A stretch of 64,000 nt of DNA from contig CATNEN010000001.1 of assembly GCA_950097015.1 (NCBI GenBank), positions 19,286,501 to 19,350,500 on the forward strand, read 5' to 3'. The stretch comes from Macrostomum hystrix. Its lineage: Eukaryota > Platyhelminthes > Macrostomidae. The notes under the pieces are model-generated. The model saw only the letters and a program-made list of their open reading frames with translations, had not been told where the DNA came from and searched no databases. Of the stretch, positions 54,668 through 62,900 are shown piece by piece. Position numbers and translations under genes: made by a program. How positions within the stretch are numbered: position 1 is the stretch's first letter; each line of letters starts with the position of its first letter.

Positions 54668-55780
54668 GTGTTTCACCAATCCGTCATGAGGGGCGAAACC
54701 AAGGATCTCTGTCAGCATTCCATCATCCAGGACACCCGAGTCAAAGGCATGCGCATCAACTTGACCTTCCGAGTAACTTCTCCAGCCATCCAGGACATCG
54801 ATGACTTCCGTCAAGCTCATTCCAAGCCGTCCAAACCCCTTGACACTTCCGTCTATGAGGTCGTCGAGGTATGTGACCGAACCATCACCGAGGAACAATC
54901 TTCTCCTTCAACTTCTCAACGTCAAGGTAACTCTTCTGTCCACGACAGCCAATTTCCGGACCAGCCACCTTCCAATTCCACTTCTCAGCCGCCGAAAGGC
55001 AAGGTCGCTCCAGTTCTCTTCCTCCTTCCAAAATCGACTCTTGATGAACTTAGGTTCGAGAGGTTCCTTAAGGATAACTTCCCAACAGTCCGCATCAGGT
55101 CCGTCCAACGCTGCTTCTATTCTTCCGGCTTTAAATTCTTTGCTCTTGACTTCCAAGGCTACCAACATCTAACTTCCGACGAGCTTAGGCATCCGACCAT
55201 CGACGGCATCCAGGTAGAGCGCCCGCCTTTCCATCCGACGTGAGGACGCCCAGGTCAACTCCAGGCGCCTTCCTCCAAACATCACGACTCCAAAAGCCTT
55301 GTCCTTTATCATCCGATAGTTATCACTTGCCACAGATCTCAAGGATCTTCTCTTAAGAATCCAGACGGTCGAGCCCAAAGTCTCAGGCATTGTCCGGATC
55401 GTTTCTTCTTCTTCCAACGAGCCGACTCAGTTTGTCCGAGCCTTTACTTCCGACTTTAGTACTCAAGCCCGACGCATCTCCAAAGGTATCCACATAGGCT
55501 TCTTTCACTTCACGAATCACGAATACATCTCCATCACCATTGATACCAATGGCAATGGTAACGAACTTCAGCATCTCAGCATCTCACTCTTCTATAAGGC
55601 CCCAACACCGGAGACCCTCAACACCAGCCTTCTTGACTCTCTTCTCTCATCAAAGTACAGCCTGCTTCTCGGTGATCTCAACTGCAGAATGGCGGCACTC
55701 CAGGGTGGTGAAAGCCCAGAAAATTACACTGGAAAGCTACTCTGCCGATGACTCATAGATTCCGATTCACCTCCCGTGAT
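54668..55780 (+). mobile_element. LINE fragment with AlkB signature and endonuclease remnant
   Basis: 54668-55243 is open and starts with GETKDLCQHSI and, 12 residues on, RINLTFR. The latter is exactly the RxNxTxR signature of AlkB 2-oxoglutarate/Fe(II) oxygenases, and QHS would supply the second iron-binding His. The first HxD part is missing. Next comes a linker, then FERFLKDNFPTVRIRSVQRC and FKFFALDFQGY, a small RRM- or PRE_C2HC-like module typical of LINE ORF1. Downstream, with one stop and a frame change, an endonuclease-like stretch ends in LLLGDLNCRM, the GDxN motif of the LINE endonuclease. The element is 5' truncated and defective. Confidence 0.6.
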
Positions 55781-55784
55781 CGCT

Positions 55785-56922
55785 TTTACACAATTTTAAC
55801 ACCACGGGCAGCAATCTGAGCACAACATTCTTCGGAGCTCACCTTGAAGTGATCCAGGCCTTCATTGGGCAACACATCTTCACGCGCCCGCCGGAAGCTA
55901 ACTCGCCTCTATAAGTCGGCATTATTGCTAACAACCTTTATCTGCGATTCGGCCTTACTATTTGGCAAGATGCCTTCATCTGTGCTAATTGGTGCCACCT
56001 GTCGCTCGGGCCTCCTGCCGTAAATAATCCTCACGACTACTGGTATGACATGTACAACAACCAGATACCGTACCAGTTTCAGCCCCTCGCCAGCTTCGAA
56101 CTCCACCGCGCCGTGCCGTACGAATGGGCTCTAGGTCTGGGTAAAGTTGAGGCTGACATCACCGCCGACTACGTTGTGTTTGGCGCAGGCTCATGAATCC
56201 TGCTGGCCTGCACACTAACTACGGCTCTGACAATTATGGCAAGCGAGCGGTGTCACCGCTTTGGTCAAAGCTGGAGCTTTATGGCTACCAAGTCGTTAAT
56301 GCGCTGAATCAGTACTACGACGCGAACGTGGCTGTTGCTATTACGCAATATCAGTTTCCTCACAACCGTTCAGCTAGCCATGTTGCCGGTACGTACGTCG
56401 CGGCACCTCCTCTCGGCGCTCCTGCCATCATTGCTGGTACGCCTTTTCTGAATCCTGCAACTCTGCTTAGTGCTAGCAACTCAAATCACTTCATCATGTC
56501 GCCGTCCATCACAACTGCCAACATGATCCCAGGCCTGTCTGCTTTTCTGTTGAGCATGATAGGCGGGAAGAAGGACTGGAACCTATCTGGCGTGTGCCCA
56601 TCTGCCTTCATGCCTTGCTGCATTGCGCCTTACAATATGGACTTCGGCCTTGCAGCTCTTGTCAGGACAAGTCGGCCAGGACGTGTTGCGTGCTCACCGC
56701 GACAAGGTAGCCGGCGAGGTTGCCAAGGCTATCGAGGCGGTCAAGCGCGGCACAGGAGACCGGCATGTCGAGCGTGAGCAACTGGATGCCCGTGCTGCTG
56801 CTAGCGCCCAAGCGGTTGACAATGCTGTCAACGCCGCCATAAGGGTCGCCAACCAAGCGGCGGGTGAGGCTACCGCTGCGCCGCCTGCACCGGGTAGTGC
56901 GCAGTCTACTGCTTTAAACTAG
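55785..56922 (+). pseudogene. Viral capsid-like gene, decayed
   Basis: Three successive reading-frame pieces share one protein character (aromatic- and asparagine-rich, then an alanine-rich C-terminal tail ending at TAG 56920-56922). The breaks are a stop near 55917 and single-base shifts near 56190 and 56640. The capsid assignment rests on its position before a -1-overlapping polymerase frame and on general composition. Structure-based comparison would be needed to confirm it. Confidence 0.5.
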
Positions 56923-58364
56923 GCTGGGCACGCTTGACCGGGCAGTATAGCAATTGCTGTCTGCTCGGATTCGAGGCTGATCTTGACAGTTTATTTGGCG
57001 ACAGCCTCAAAGCGTGTCTTAAATATTTTACACCTCGCCAAATAAAAACTGACTTGCGTTTTGTTCGCTCTAATTTTTGTTGTGTTTATTGCCGTGTTGT
57101 GCATGATATTGCCTCTGCTGTACCTTACTCAACGCTGTTTTTTATGCCTCCCACTCTTGCTCCTGTTCATTGCCCTGATTTTAATATTCATTATTCGTTT
57201 GCTTTTCCTCATCAATGCACGCGCGACCACTTGCTGGCTGTCGAGCTTGAGTACCAGCGAGGCATGATGCCACAAGATCTGTACGACGCGTGGTTCGAAT
57301 TAAATTCTGCAAATTATGCCACTGACTTTGGCTCCAGGTCTATGTTGTACTGGGATGTGCGTCAAGATTTTCTGATTGGTGACTATCAATGCAGCTCCGT
57401 CAATGATTATTTGCCAACTAATGTCATTATAGACAACCTGTTGAATGAGGGGCTGCCTCTCAAGCACTGTTGCCGTGGTTCTTACTTAGAGTGGCGCCCT
57501 GGTTTGCCTGGTCACTTGCTGGAGCGTTGCTTCGACTTTGTTGACGATTCTAACAGGACTATGACTTCTATGCGCGCTAGCCACTTGATAGATTGTGCTC
57601 GCAACTTGGGCAAGGCCGAGATGTGGGAATCTGCCCTTGCCTCTGTCCTCAGCGTCTTACCTGTTGGATCACTAGATCACACCGTCGCCACGTGCCTACT
57701 CTTCGCTGTCAGTGATTTTGAGAATTGGCGGCGCTACAGCGAGTTAATGAGACCAGATGCAGCATGTTGCCTGACTGTCGACGGATTTGCCAAATATACA
57801 AAGGCTTTGTCTGTTGCGAAGCGCCGCACCCAAAGATGGGTAGACGGCTCGCCGATGAGCGTATCTAGCGTTGCTATTTGCGCCTATCTAGAAATGGCCA
57901 CTGGCAGGAACAGAACATTGACTAATTGGGATGATGAGATAAAAAAGCGCTGTCATGAAGTGCGAGTCATCTTGGACCTCTTGGAGGATGACGACTATCA
58001 TAGACGCATGGAAGACGCGCTACTGGTACGCACCCGTGAATTAGTGCCTGGCTGCGTTCATGAAATCAGCTACAAGGAGTACGTTGCCACTAGATATCTC
58101 CACATAGCATATGGTTCGAGTTGTGGCGCAAAAGCTCACACTGCTGATGGCAACCGCACTTTCCATTTAAACAAGCGCGGGCTATTCGAGTGTCTTCCTG
58201 CCAGTGATATATTAACCTGGCTGGACCTAGAGCCTTCTCTATTATCTATCGGTAGCGAGAAGGGTGAGCCAGGCAAGTCACATGAGATCCTCGCTTCTAA
58301 TATAGTGGCCTACGTCATTGTGGATTGTTTAGTGCTGATGGTGCTGCAACAGCCGACTATGTGA
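56898..58364 (+). CDS. N-terminal part of a toti-like RdRp, 3' truncated
   Basis: An open frame of 488 codons without its own good start; the first usable in-frame triplets lie in the overlap with the capsid frame, consistent with expression as a capsid-polymerase fusion. The C-terminal 100 residues hold an AYGSSCGA segment and the KGEPGKS motif-F-like segment that precede the catalytic palm in totivirus polymerases. The palm motifs (including GDD) are missing because the sequence switches to a LINE at about 58370. No polymerase activity is possible from this piece. The long intact frame beside a decayed capsid gene is notable. Confidence 0.6.
   Translation, partial: CAVYCFKLGWARLTGQYSNCCLLGFEADLDSLFGDSLKACLKYFTPRQIKTDLRFVRSNFCCVYCRVVHDIASAVPYSTLFFMPPTLAPVHCPDFNIHYSFAFPHQCTRDHLLAVELEYQRGMMPQDLYDAWFELNSANYATDFGSRSMLYWDVRQDFLIGDYQCSSVNDYLPTNVIIDNLLNEGLPLKHCCRGSYLEWRPGLPGHLLERCFDFVDDSNRTMTSMRASHLIDCARNLGKAEMWESALASVLSVLPVGSLDHTVATCLLFAVSDFENWRRYSELMRPDAACCLTVDGFAKYTKALSVAKRRTQRWVDGSPMSVSSVAICAYLEMATGRNRTLTNWDDEIKKRCHEVRVILDLLEDDDYHRRMEDALLVRTRELVPGCVHEISYKEYVATRYLHIAYGSSCGAKAHTADGNRTFHLNKRGLFECLPASDILTWLDLEPSLLSIGSEKGEPGKSHEILASNIVAYVIVDCLVLMVLQQPTM
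56913..56968 (+). promoter_or_regulatory. Fossil -1 ribosomal frameshift signal
   Basis: The capsid frame reads GCT TTA AAC TAG, so the heptamer TTTAAAC (56913-56919) sits in the X XXY YYZ phase directly before the capsid stop. A slip of -1 enters the polymerase frame. An 8-bp stem CCGGGCAG (56938-56945) with CTGCTCGG (56961-56968), one G-U pair and a 15-nt loop, follows after an 18-nt spacer. That spacer is longer than usual for stimulatory structures. Confidence 0.65.
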
Positions 58365-58373
58365 GGACGACCT

Positions 58374-58723
58374 GGCCTACTATACCTCAGCACATCATTC
58401 AACTAATCAGGAATAGGCGTAGGCTTAGAAAGATGTATCACCAAACTAGGATAGACGAATTCAGTCTCAGCCAACGGACTTGCTACACAGATTAGGAAAG
58501 AAATCCAACAGTTTAGAGTTAACAAATTCAATAGCCTTTGCACCAAAATCACTCTAGCTAGCCTTAAATTCGACAACAATAAATTCTGGAAAGACATCCG
58601 GATAATGATGGGCACCCAGAGGCAATTAACCAAATTTCCAAATCTAGTCTATCTAGATTAGCTAGTAGCTAATCTACTAGCTAAACCACGAAGTGATAAA
58701 ATGAGGCCAGAACCCAGTACCTC

Positions 58724-58725
<2 letters not shown>
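58374..58725 (+). mobile_element. Jockey-like LINE A, part before the RT
   Basis: With one stop and frame changes this encodes PQHIIQLIRNRRRLRKMYHQ and, further on, KFDNNKFWKDIRIMMG, the helical linker that lies between endonuclease and reverse transcriptase in Jockey-type LINEs. It begins where the viral sequence ends. Its last 56 bp (58670-58725) recur at 61345-61400, where the RT part continues. Confidence 0.65.

Positions 58726-58761
<36 letters not shown>
58726..58761. repeat. (TTA)n microsatellite
   Basis: A run of about 11 ATT/TTA triplets. Read on the minus strand it is (TAA)n, the type of 3' tail carried by several LINE clades. It lies at the end expected for the antisense LINE B. 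Confidence 0.85.
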
Positions 58762-58763
<2 letters not shown>

Positions 58764-58863
58764 ATTGAGGTGCGCACGCCGATTGGGTTCTGAATTTTTT
58801 GTTTATTTGATGTTTGAGGCTGCCTGAACTGAGGATCAGTATTGAAGGCTTCTTTTTTGAATA
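58762..58863 (-). mobile_element. LINE B, presumed 3' end
   Basis: Unique sequence between the (TTA)n run and the 5' LTR. It is assigned to the antisense LINE B only by position, since it shows no motif of its own. Confidence 0.35.
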
Positions 58864-59117
58864 TGTTGCATGCTGAACTTGTATCCCAGCCCCAATGCTA
58901 ATGGACTTTTATTTGTCAGCCATCACACACTTAAGTTACGCTCTGCTCCTTTTGTCTATGTTCCGCAGCCCACAGAGATGCATCTCTGTGGATCCCCTCA
59001 GCATGTTTACATATAAAGAAAGTCTTGTTACAAATACACGCACAAAAAGGGACTTCATGTCACACTCCCATTAAGCATTACTTCGTCTCCATTGAGGTGC
59101 AAGCTACAGAAACATCA
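58864..59117 (+). repeat. 5' LTR
   Basis: 254 bp from TG to CA. It differs from the 3' LTR by a few substitutions and by an extra stretch near 58931 (CACTTAAGTTACG, absent from the 3' LTR). The near identity suggests a fairly recent insertion. Confidence 0.88.
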
Positions 59118-60095
59118 ATGGCGTCGCGTAGCCTTGGCGAACTGCCTCTGGAACATGCGGCTCGCGCGCAGACTTGGCTCATCGCTTTCGAGGCGATAGC
59201 TCGCGCCAAAGGATGGGAAGACAAAAGCGACAGGAAATGCATTGCTGACAACTTCCTAGCCTGTTGCGGCCTCAGCGCTGTGGAAAAGTTACAGAATCTA
59301 ATCTCGCCGCGAGCCATTACTGATCTGGCATTCACAGAAATTCAAGATGAATTGCTGAATTATTTGCGACCCAAAGAAAAACTTACTATTGCCGAACGTG
59401 TTCGCTTCTTCTCGGTTCGACAAGCACCAAAAGATTCCATAACCGACTTCGTGAGTCGCCTACGTCAGGCTGCGAAGGACTGTAAGTTTGACGACTTAAA
59501 GACAGCTAGTAGTCCTTCTAACGAGTTAATAAATATGGCCTTAGTCTCTGGCCTCTGTGACTCTCGCGTACAGCAACGCGTGCTCGAAGCTATGCAAATC
59601 AAGCCTATGACAGTCTTGGAAATTTCTGACTTTATTCGTACTCAGGAACAGATGTCATCCTTTGTCTCGACAACTAATCAAGCTCGCCCGATCGCCGAAA
59701 GCGCCTCTCCCCCTCAGCTCTCATCAGCCTTATCAGCGAATCCGGACTGCGAGTCCACAGTGCACTTTTCTCACTCGCGGCACCCCGAACAACCTCAGAA
59801 TTCAAAACACGCCAGCACTCGGCGTGTCCGTGACTGCCGCTACTGCGGGAAGTCGCATTCTGAGGGCCGGTGCCCTGCCTTTGGTAAAGACTGTTCCAAG
59901 TGCGGCAAGAAGAACCATTTTGCCAATGTATGCCGCTCGTCATCCTCTCGTCTGGTGCATTATGCCGCCAATTCAATGGATCAGGACGCAAGTCCCAACG
60001 AAAGGGCCACAGATCCCCTGATGCACATCTTCGATGCGGACTATGCGCATACTATCGGCGTTGTCACCGAGTCACATGCAACGTCTCATGACTAG
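59118..60095 (+). CDS. Ty3/Gypsy-like Gag with two zinc knuckles
   Basis: 325 residues from the ATG that directly follows the LTR CA end. Residues about 10-190 form a capsid-like helical domain (ITDFVSRLRQAAKDC is a typical retrotransposon-gag segment). After a disordered linker come two CCHC-type knuckles, CRYCGKSHSEGRCPAFGKDC and the following CSKCGKKNHFANVC. It should build the virus-like particle and bind RNA. The frame also extends upstream through the LTR to 59025, so a longer start is possible. The presumed primer-binding site (TGGCGTCGCG) overlaps the start codon. Confidence 0.85.
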   Translation: MASRSLGELPLEHAARAQTWLIAFEAIARAKGWEDKSDRKCIADNFLACCGLSAVEKLQNLISPRAITDLAFTEIQDELLNYLRPKEKLTIAERVRFFSVRQAPKDSITDFVSRLRQAAKDCKFDDLKTASSPSNELINMALVSGLCDSRVQQRVLEAMQIKPMTVLEISDFIRTQEQMSSFVSTTNQARPIAESASPPQLSSALSANPDCESTVHFSHSRHPEQPQNSKHASTRRVRDCRYCGKSHSEGRCPAFGKDCSKCGKKNHFANVCRSSSSRLVHYAANSMDQDASPNERATDPLMHIFDADYAHTIGVVTESHATSHD

Positions 60096-60322
60096 GGAAT
60101 ACCGGAGCCTAAGACCGCGACCTCTCCACGTCAAAGCTTAAGAAACCGACGTGCCCCGGATCGCTTTGTACCGTGAGGCAGCCCTCAAATTGGCATCTAA
60201 AGATGACTGACAATACTGCTATGTTATACCGTTACTGATAATTCTCACCTTGTACCAGTCGCTAGTTCAAGTGCTCAAACCGTTATAACTAACCTGCTTC
60301 CGTCTCCTTTGCGTAGGGGACA

Positions 60323-60565
60323 TGTTGCATGCTGAACTTGTATCCCAGCCCCAATGCTAATGGACTTTTATTTGTCAGCCATCACACGCTCTGCTCCTTT
60401 TGTCTATGTTCCGCAGCCCACAGAGATGCATCTCTGTGGATCCCCTCAGCATGTTTACATATAAAGAAAGTCTTGTTACAAATACACGCACAAAAAAGGG
60501 CTTCATGGCACACTCCCATTAAGCATTACTTCGTCTCCATTAAGGTGCAAGCTACAGACACATCA
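60323..60565 (+). repeat. 3' LTR
   Basis: 243 bp, TG to CA, collinear with 58864-59117 apart from a short internal deletion. Followed by the GAATA target duplication. Confidence 0.88.
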
Positions 60566-60570
60566 GAATA

Positions 60571-60892
60571 CTATATAATAGTGGTAGTCTTTCTAATTCG
60601 GACCGAGCACCATTGCTGTCAGTGTTTGTACTAACTTGCAGAATCGACATGCAGATTCTAAAATTAATTCTCTCTATAAGGTTCCGATCCCAAGTACCCA
60701 GTTTCCAGGAGACAAAAGCTCCCCAGGCCTCTGATGCCTAAATGAACTATGCTTTCAATCATAGTTGTGCTAAACAAGATGAGCTGTTTGTGTTTTACTC
60801 TCTGAAATCCCGCCAGCTTTCTCAGAAGCATTATTGGATATCCACTTTTTTATCTATTTGTATGGCATGAGTATCTATTGTACCCTTCACGT
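60571..60892 (-). mobile_element. Presumed LINE B interior without motif
   Basis: Between the target duplication and the antisense RT remnant. No domain is recognised on either strand. By position it belongs to the antisense element into which the LTR element inserted. Confidence 0.3.
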
Positions 60893-61344
60893 TCATGTGA
60901 AACCCAAGATATTTCCACTGCTGTACGGGTTCAACCAGTTGACCATGTAAAAACTGTATATGTGTTGCCCTTGAGTGGAGATTGCAGCTTGAAATTTCGC
61001 GCTTGAGTACATACTCTCAATGGTACTTATTATTGCTGGCTTCACGCCCAACTGCTTTAATAGTGTGACTAGGGTTGGGTGGTGCACCATGTCAAAGGCT
61101 CTTTTTAAATCAAAGAAAACTAAAGGAAAAGGTCTTTTCTTTTTCTTATTTTTATGAATTAATGTCAATAGCGTCGCAATGTGATCGGAAGTCCGGCTTT
61201 CAGGGCTTTGATGTGTGCTTCTAATTTCTCGTAAATTAATTGATGCAAACAGTCTTGCGATGGCTGGCTAGACGCTTATTGGTCTGTAGTTTTTTGGAGC
61301 ACTGCGAGACCCCTTGTTGTAGATTGGGCTTACCACGACAAAGT
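60893..61344 (-). pseudogene. Antisense LINE B reverse-transcriptase remnant
   Basis: On the minus strand, with stops, there are an SAPKNYRPIS segment, then PLVFFDLKRAFDMVHH (RT motif A region) and TLLKQLGVKP. These are reverse-transcriptase motifs of a non-LTR retrotransposon. The remnant lacks the YADD motif, so it is internally deleted or 3' rearranged. Confidence 0.7.
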
Positions 61345-62900
61345 TAATCTACTAGCTAAATCACTAAGTGATAAAATAAGGCCAGAACCCAGTACCTCTA
61401 GAAAGTTAAAAAACAAAGTGGCCTCTATCACTAGCAACAATACCAACTTCCAGCCGCTAAACAACCCAGACCTAAACCAAATCCAATTCGAGGAAACCAA
61501 TACCTACCTCACAAAACCAACCCGAATAGCAGATGTCACCTGGGAACTAGCCCACCTTAGGTCGGGAGATTCCCCAGGCCCAGATGGTATTCCCAATATC
61601 ATCCTCAAGAAAGGTCTCAGCCCATCGTCTATCATAGTGCTCACCAAAATCCTACACAACTGTCTCAAACCAGGCTATTTCCCAAACGCCTGGAAAAAAG
61701 CCCACACCACGATGCTCTACAAACCGAACAAACCCAGAAAAGACCCGTTAGACTCATCAGCCTCACTTCCTGCCTAGGAAAAGTGTTTGAGAAAATACTA
61801 AAATGGTGGCTGCATACATTTTTAAAAGAAAATATGCTCGTAACATACTTTGACAAAACCAATGTGCCTACAGAGAGAAACAAAGCTCGTATGACAACAT
61901 AGCAAGACTTGTACACGACATTATGGAAGGAAAAACCAAAAACAGATCAACTATCGGAGTTTTCTTTGATGTGGAAGGAGCTTTTGATAAAATATGGCAT
62001 GACGCACAGCGCTATAGACTCCACAAAATCAAACTATCCATCAGACTAACCAGGATCTTTTCCGATGTTAGACCGTGAGATTGCCGTTAGAGTTAACAGT
62101 CAACTCAGTGATTACTTCACACCCGAGGCCGGTGTTCCCCAGGGTGGAGTACTCAGCTCAATCCTCTTCCTCATTGTGGTTGCCACAATGCCTAAACCCA
62201 AAGACATCAGAGTCAGAGCCAGCCAATTTGCCGACGACACTTCGATATGGTGTCAGTCACTGAAAGCTAGCATAGCTGGCAAACTCATACAGGAATTCAT
62301 TGAAGAATATCAAAAATGGCTAAGCAAATACGCTAGGTTAATCCAAACAAGAGCAAAGCCATCGCCTTCATCCACAAAACCAAAAAATTCGGACAACCCC
62401 TAAAATCACCTTCAACGGAATCATTATCAACTATCAGCATAACGTCGAATTGCTCGGAGTCACTCTTGATCCTCAACTCACACTTTCTGCTCACTGCTTC
62501 AACACTAAAAATCTGCGAGCAAAGGGTTCTGCAACTACTCAGAGTAGCTCAACTCACCAAGGCCACAACGAACTCACTCATTGCCATCTACAGAGCCTAT
62601 ATTGAAAGCACCATCACATATGGCTCACCAATTCTCACCTTGCTCAGTAAATATCACCTAGATAAACTGCAAGTCATACAAAATCGCGCTGCGTCACTGC
62701 CATGATGCTCCTAAATACTGCAAAGCTGCCTTTCTACAAAAACTTTCTCAAGTTGAACCAATTAAGACTAGAATTGATGATCTAGCTAGTAGGTGGTACC
62801 TGCGGGCTAGTGCTAACAAAATACATGGACTAGACAGCGTCACTGACATCTCGCTAGATAAAGTCAAGTAAGTCAAAAGTCATCTCACTAGATAAAAAGA
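61345..62900 (+). pseudogene. Jockey-like LINE A reverse transcriptase, frameshifted
   Basis: RT motifs appear in order across three frames: SGDSPGPDGIPN (about 61565), a LISLTSCLGKVFEKIL block (about 61750), GVFFDVEGAFDKIWH (61956-62000), AGVPQGGVLSSILF (about 62128), then FADDT (about 62227), and a GVTLDPQLT thumb-like segment (about 62457). Repeated frameshifts and stops make it inactive. It continues the linker at 58374-58725 after the inserted 2.6 kb. Confidence 0.8.

Larger units (their letters stand above)
55785..58364 (+). mobile_element. Endogenous toti-like dsRNA virus sequence
   Basis: About 2.6 kb with the gene order capsid then polymerase. The capsid part (about 55785-56922) is broken by at least one stop (near 55917) and two frameshifts (near 56190 and 56640). 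The polymerase part stays open from 56898 to 58364 and ends just after the motif-F-like KGEPGKS segment; the later polymerase motifs are absent. The two frames overlap by 25 nt in a -1 relation, as in totiviruses. The family was assigned from this organisation and motif spacing, not from a database search. No integrase or LTR is present, so integration was probably by host LINE machinery. Confidence 0.65.
58864..60565 (+). mobile_element. Gag-only LTR retrotransposon (TR-GAG type)
   Basis: Two LTRs, 58864-59117 (254 bp) and 60323-60565 (243 bp), both TGTTGCATGC...ACATCA, bracket a single gag gene. A 5-bp target duplication GAATA is present on both sides (58859-58863 and 60566-60570). There is no protease, reverse transcriptase or integrase, and the interior between LTRs is only 1.2 kb. 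A purine-rich tract (GCGTAGGGGA) precedes the 3' LTR. The gag frame is intact. This is the structure described in plants as TR-GAG, a non-autonomous element that probably relies on a Ty3/Gypsy relative. Confidence 0.88.
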
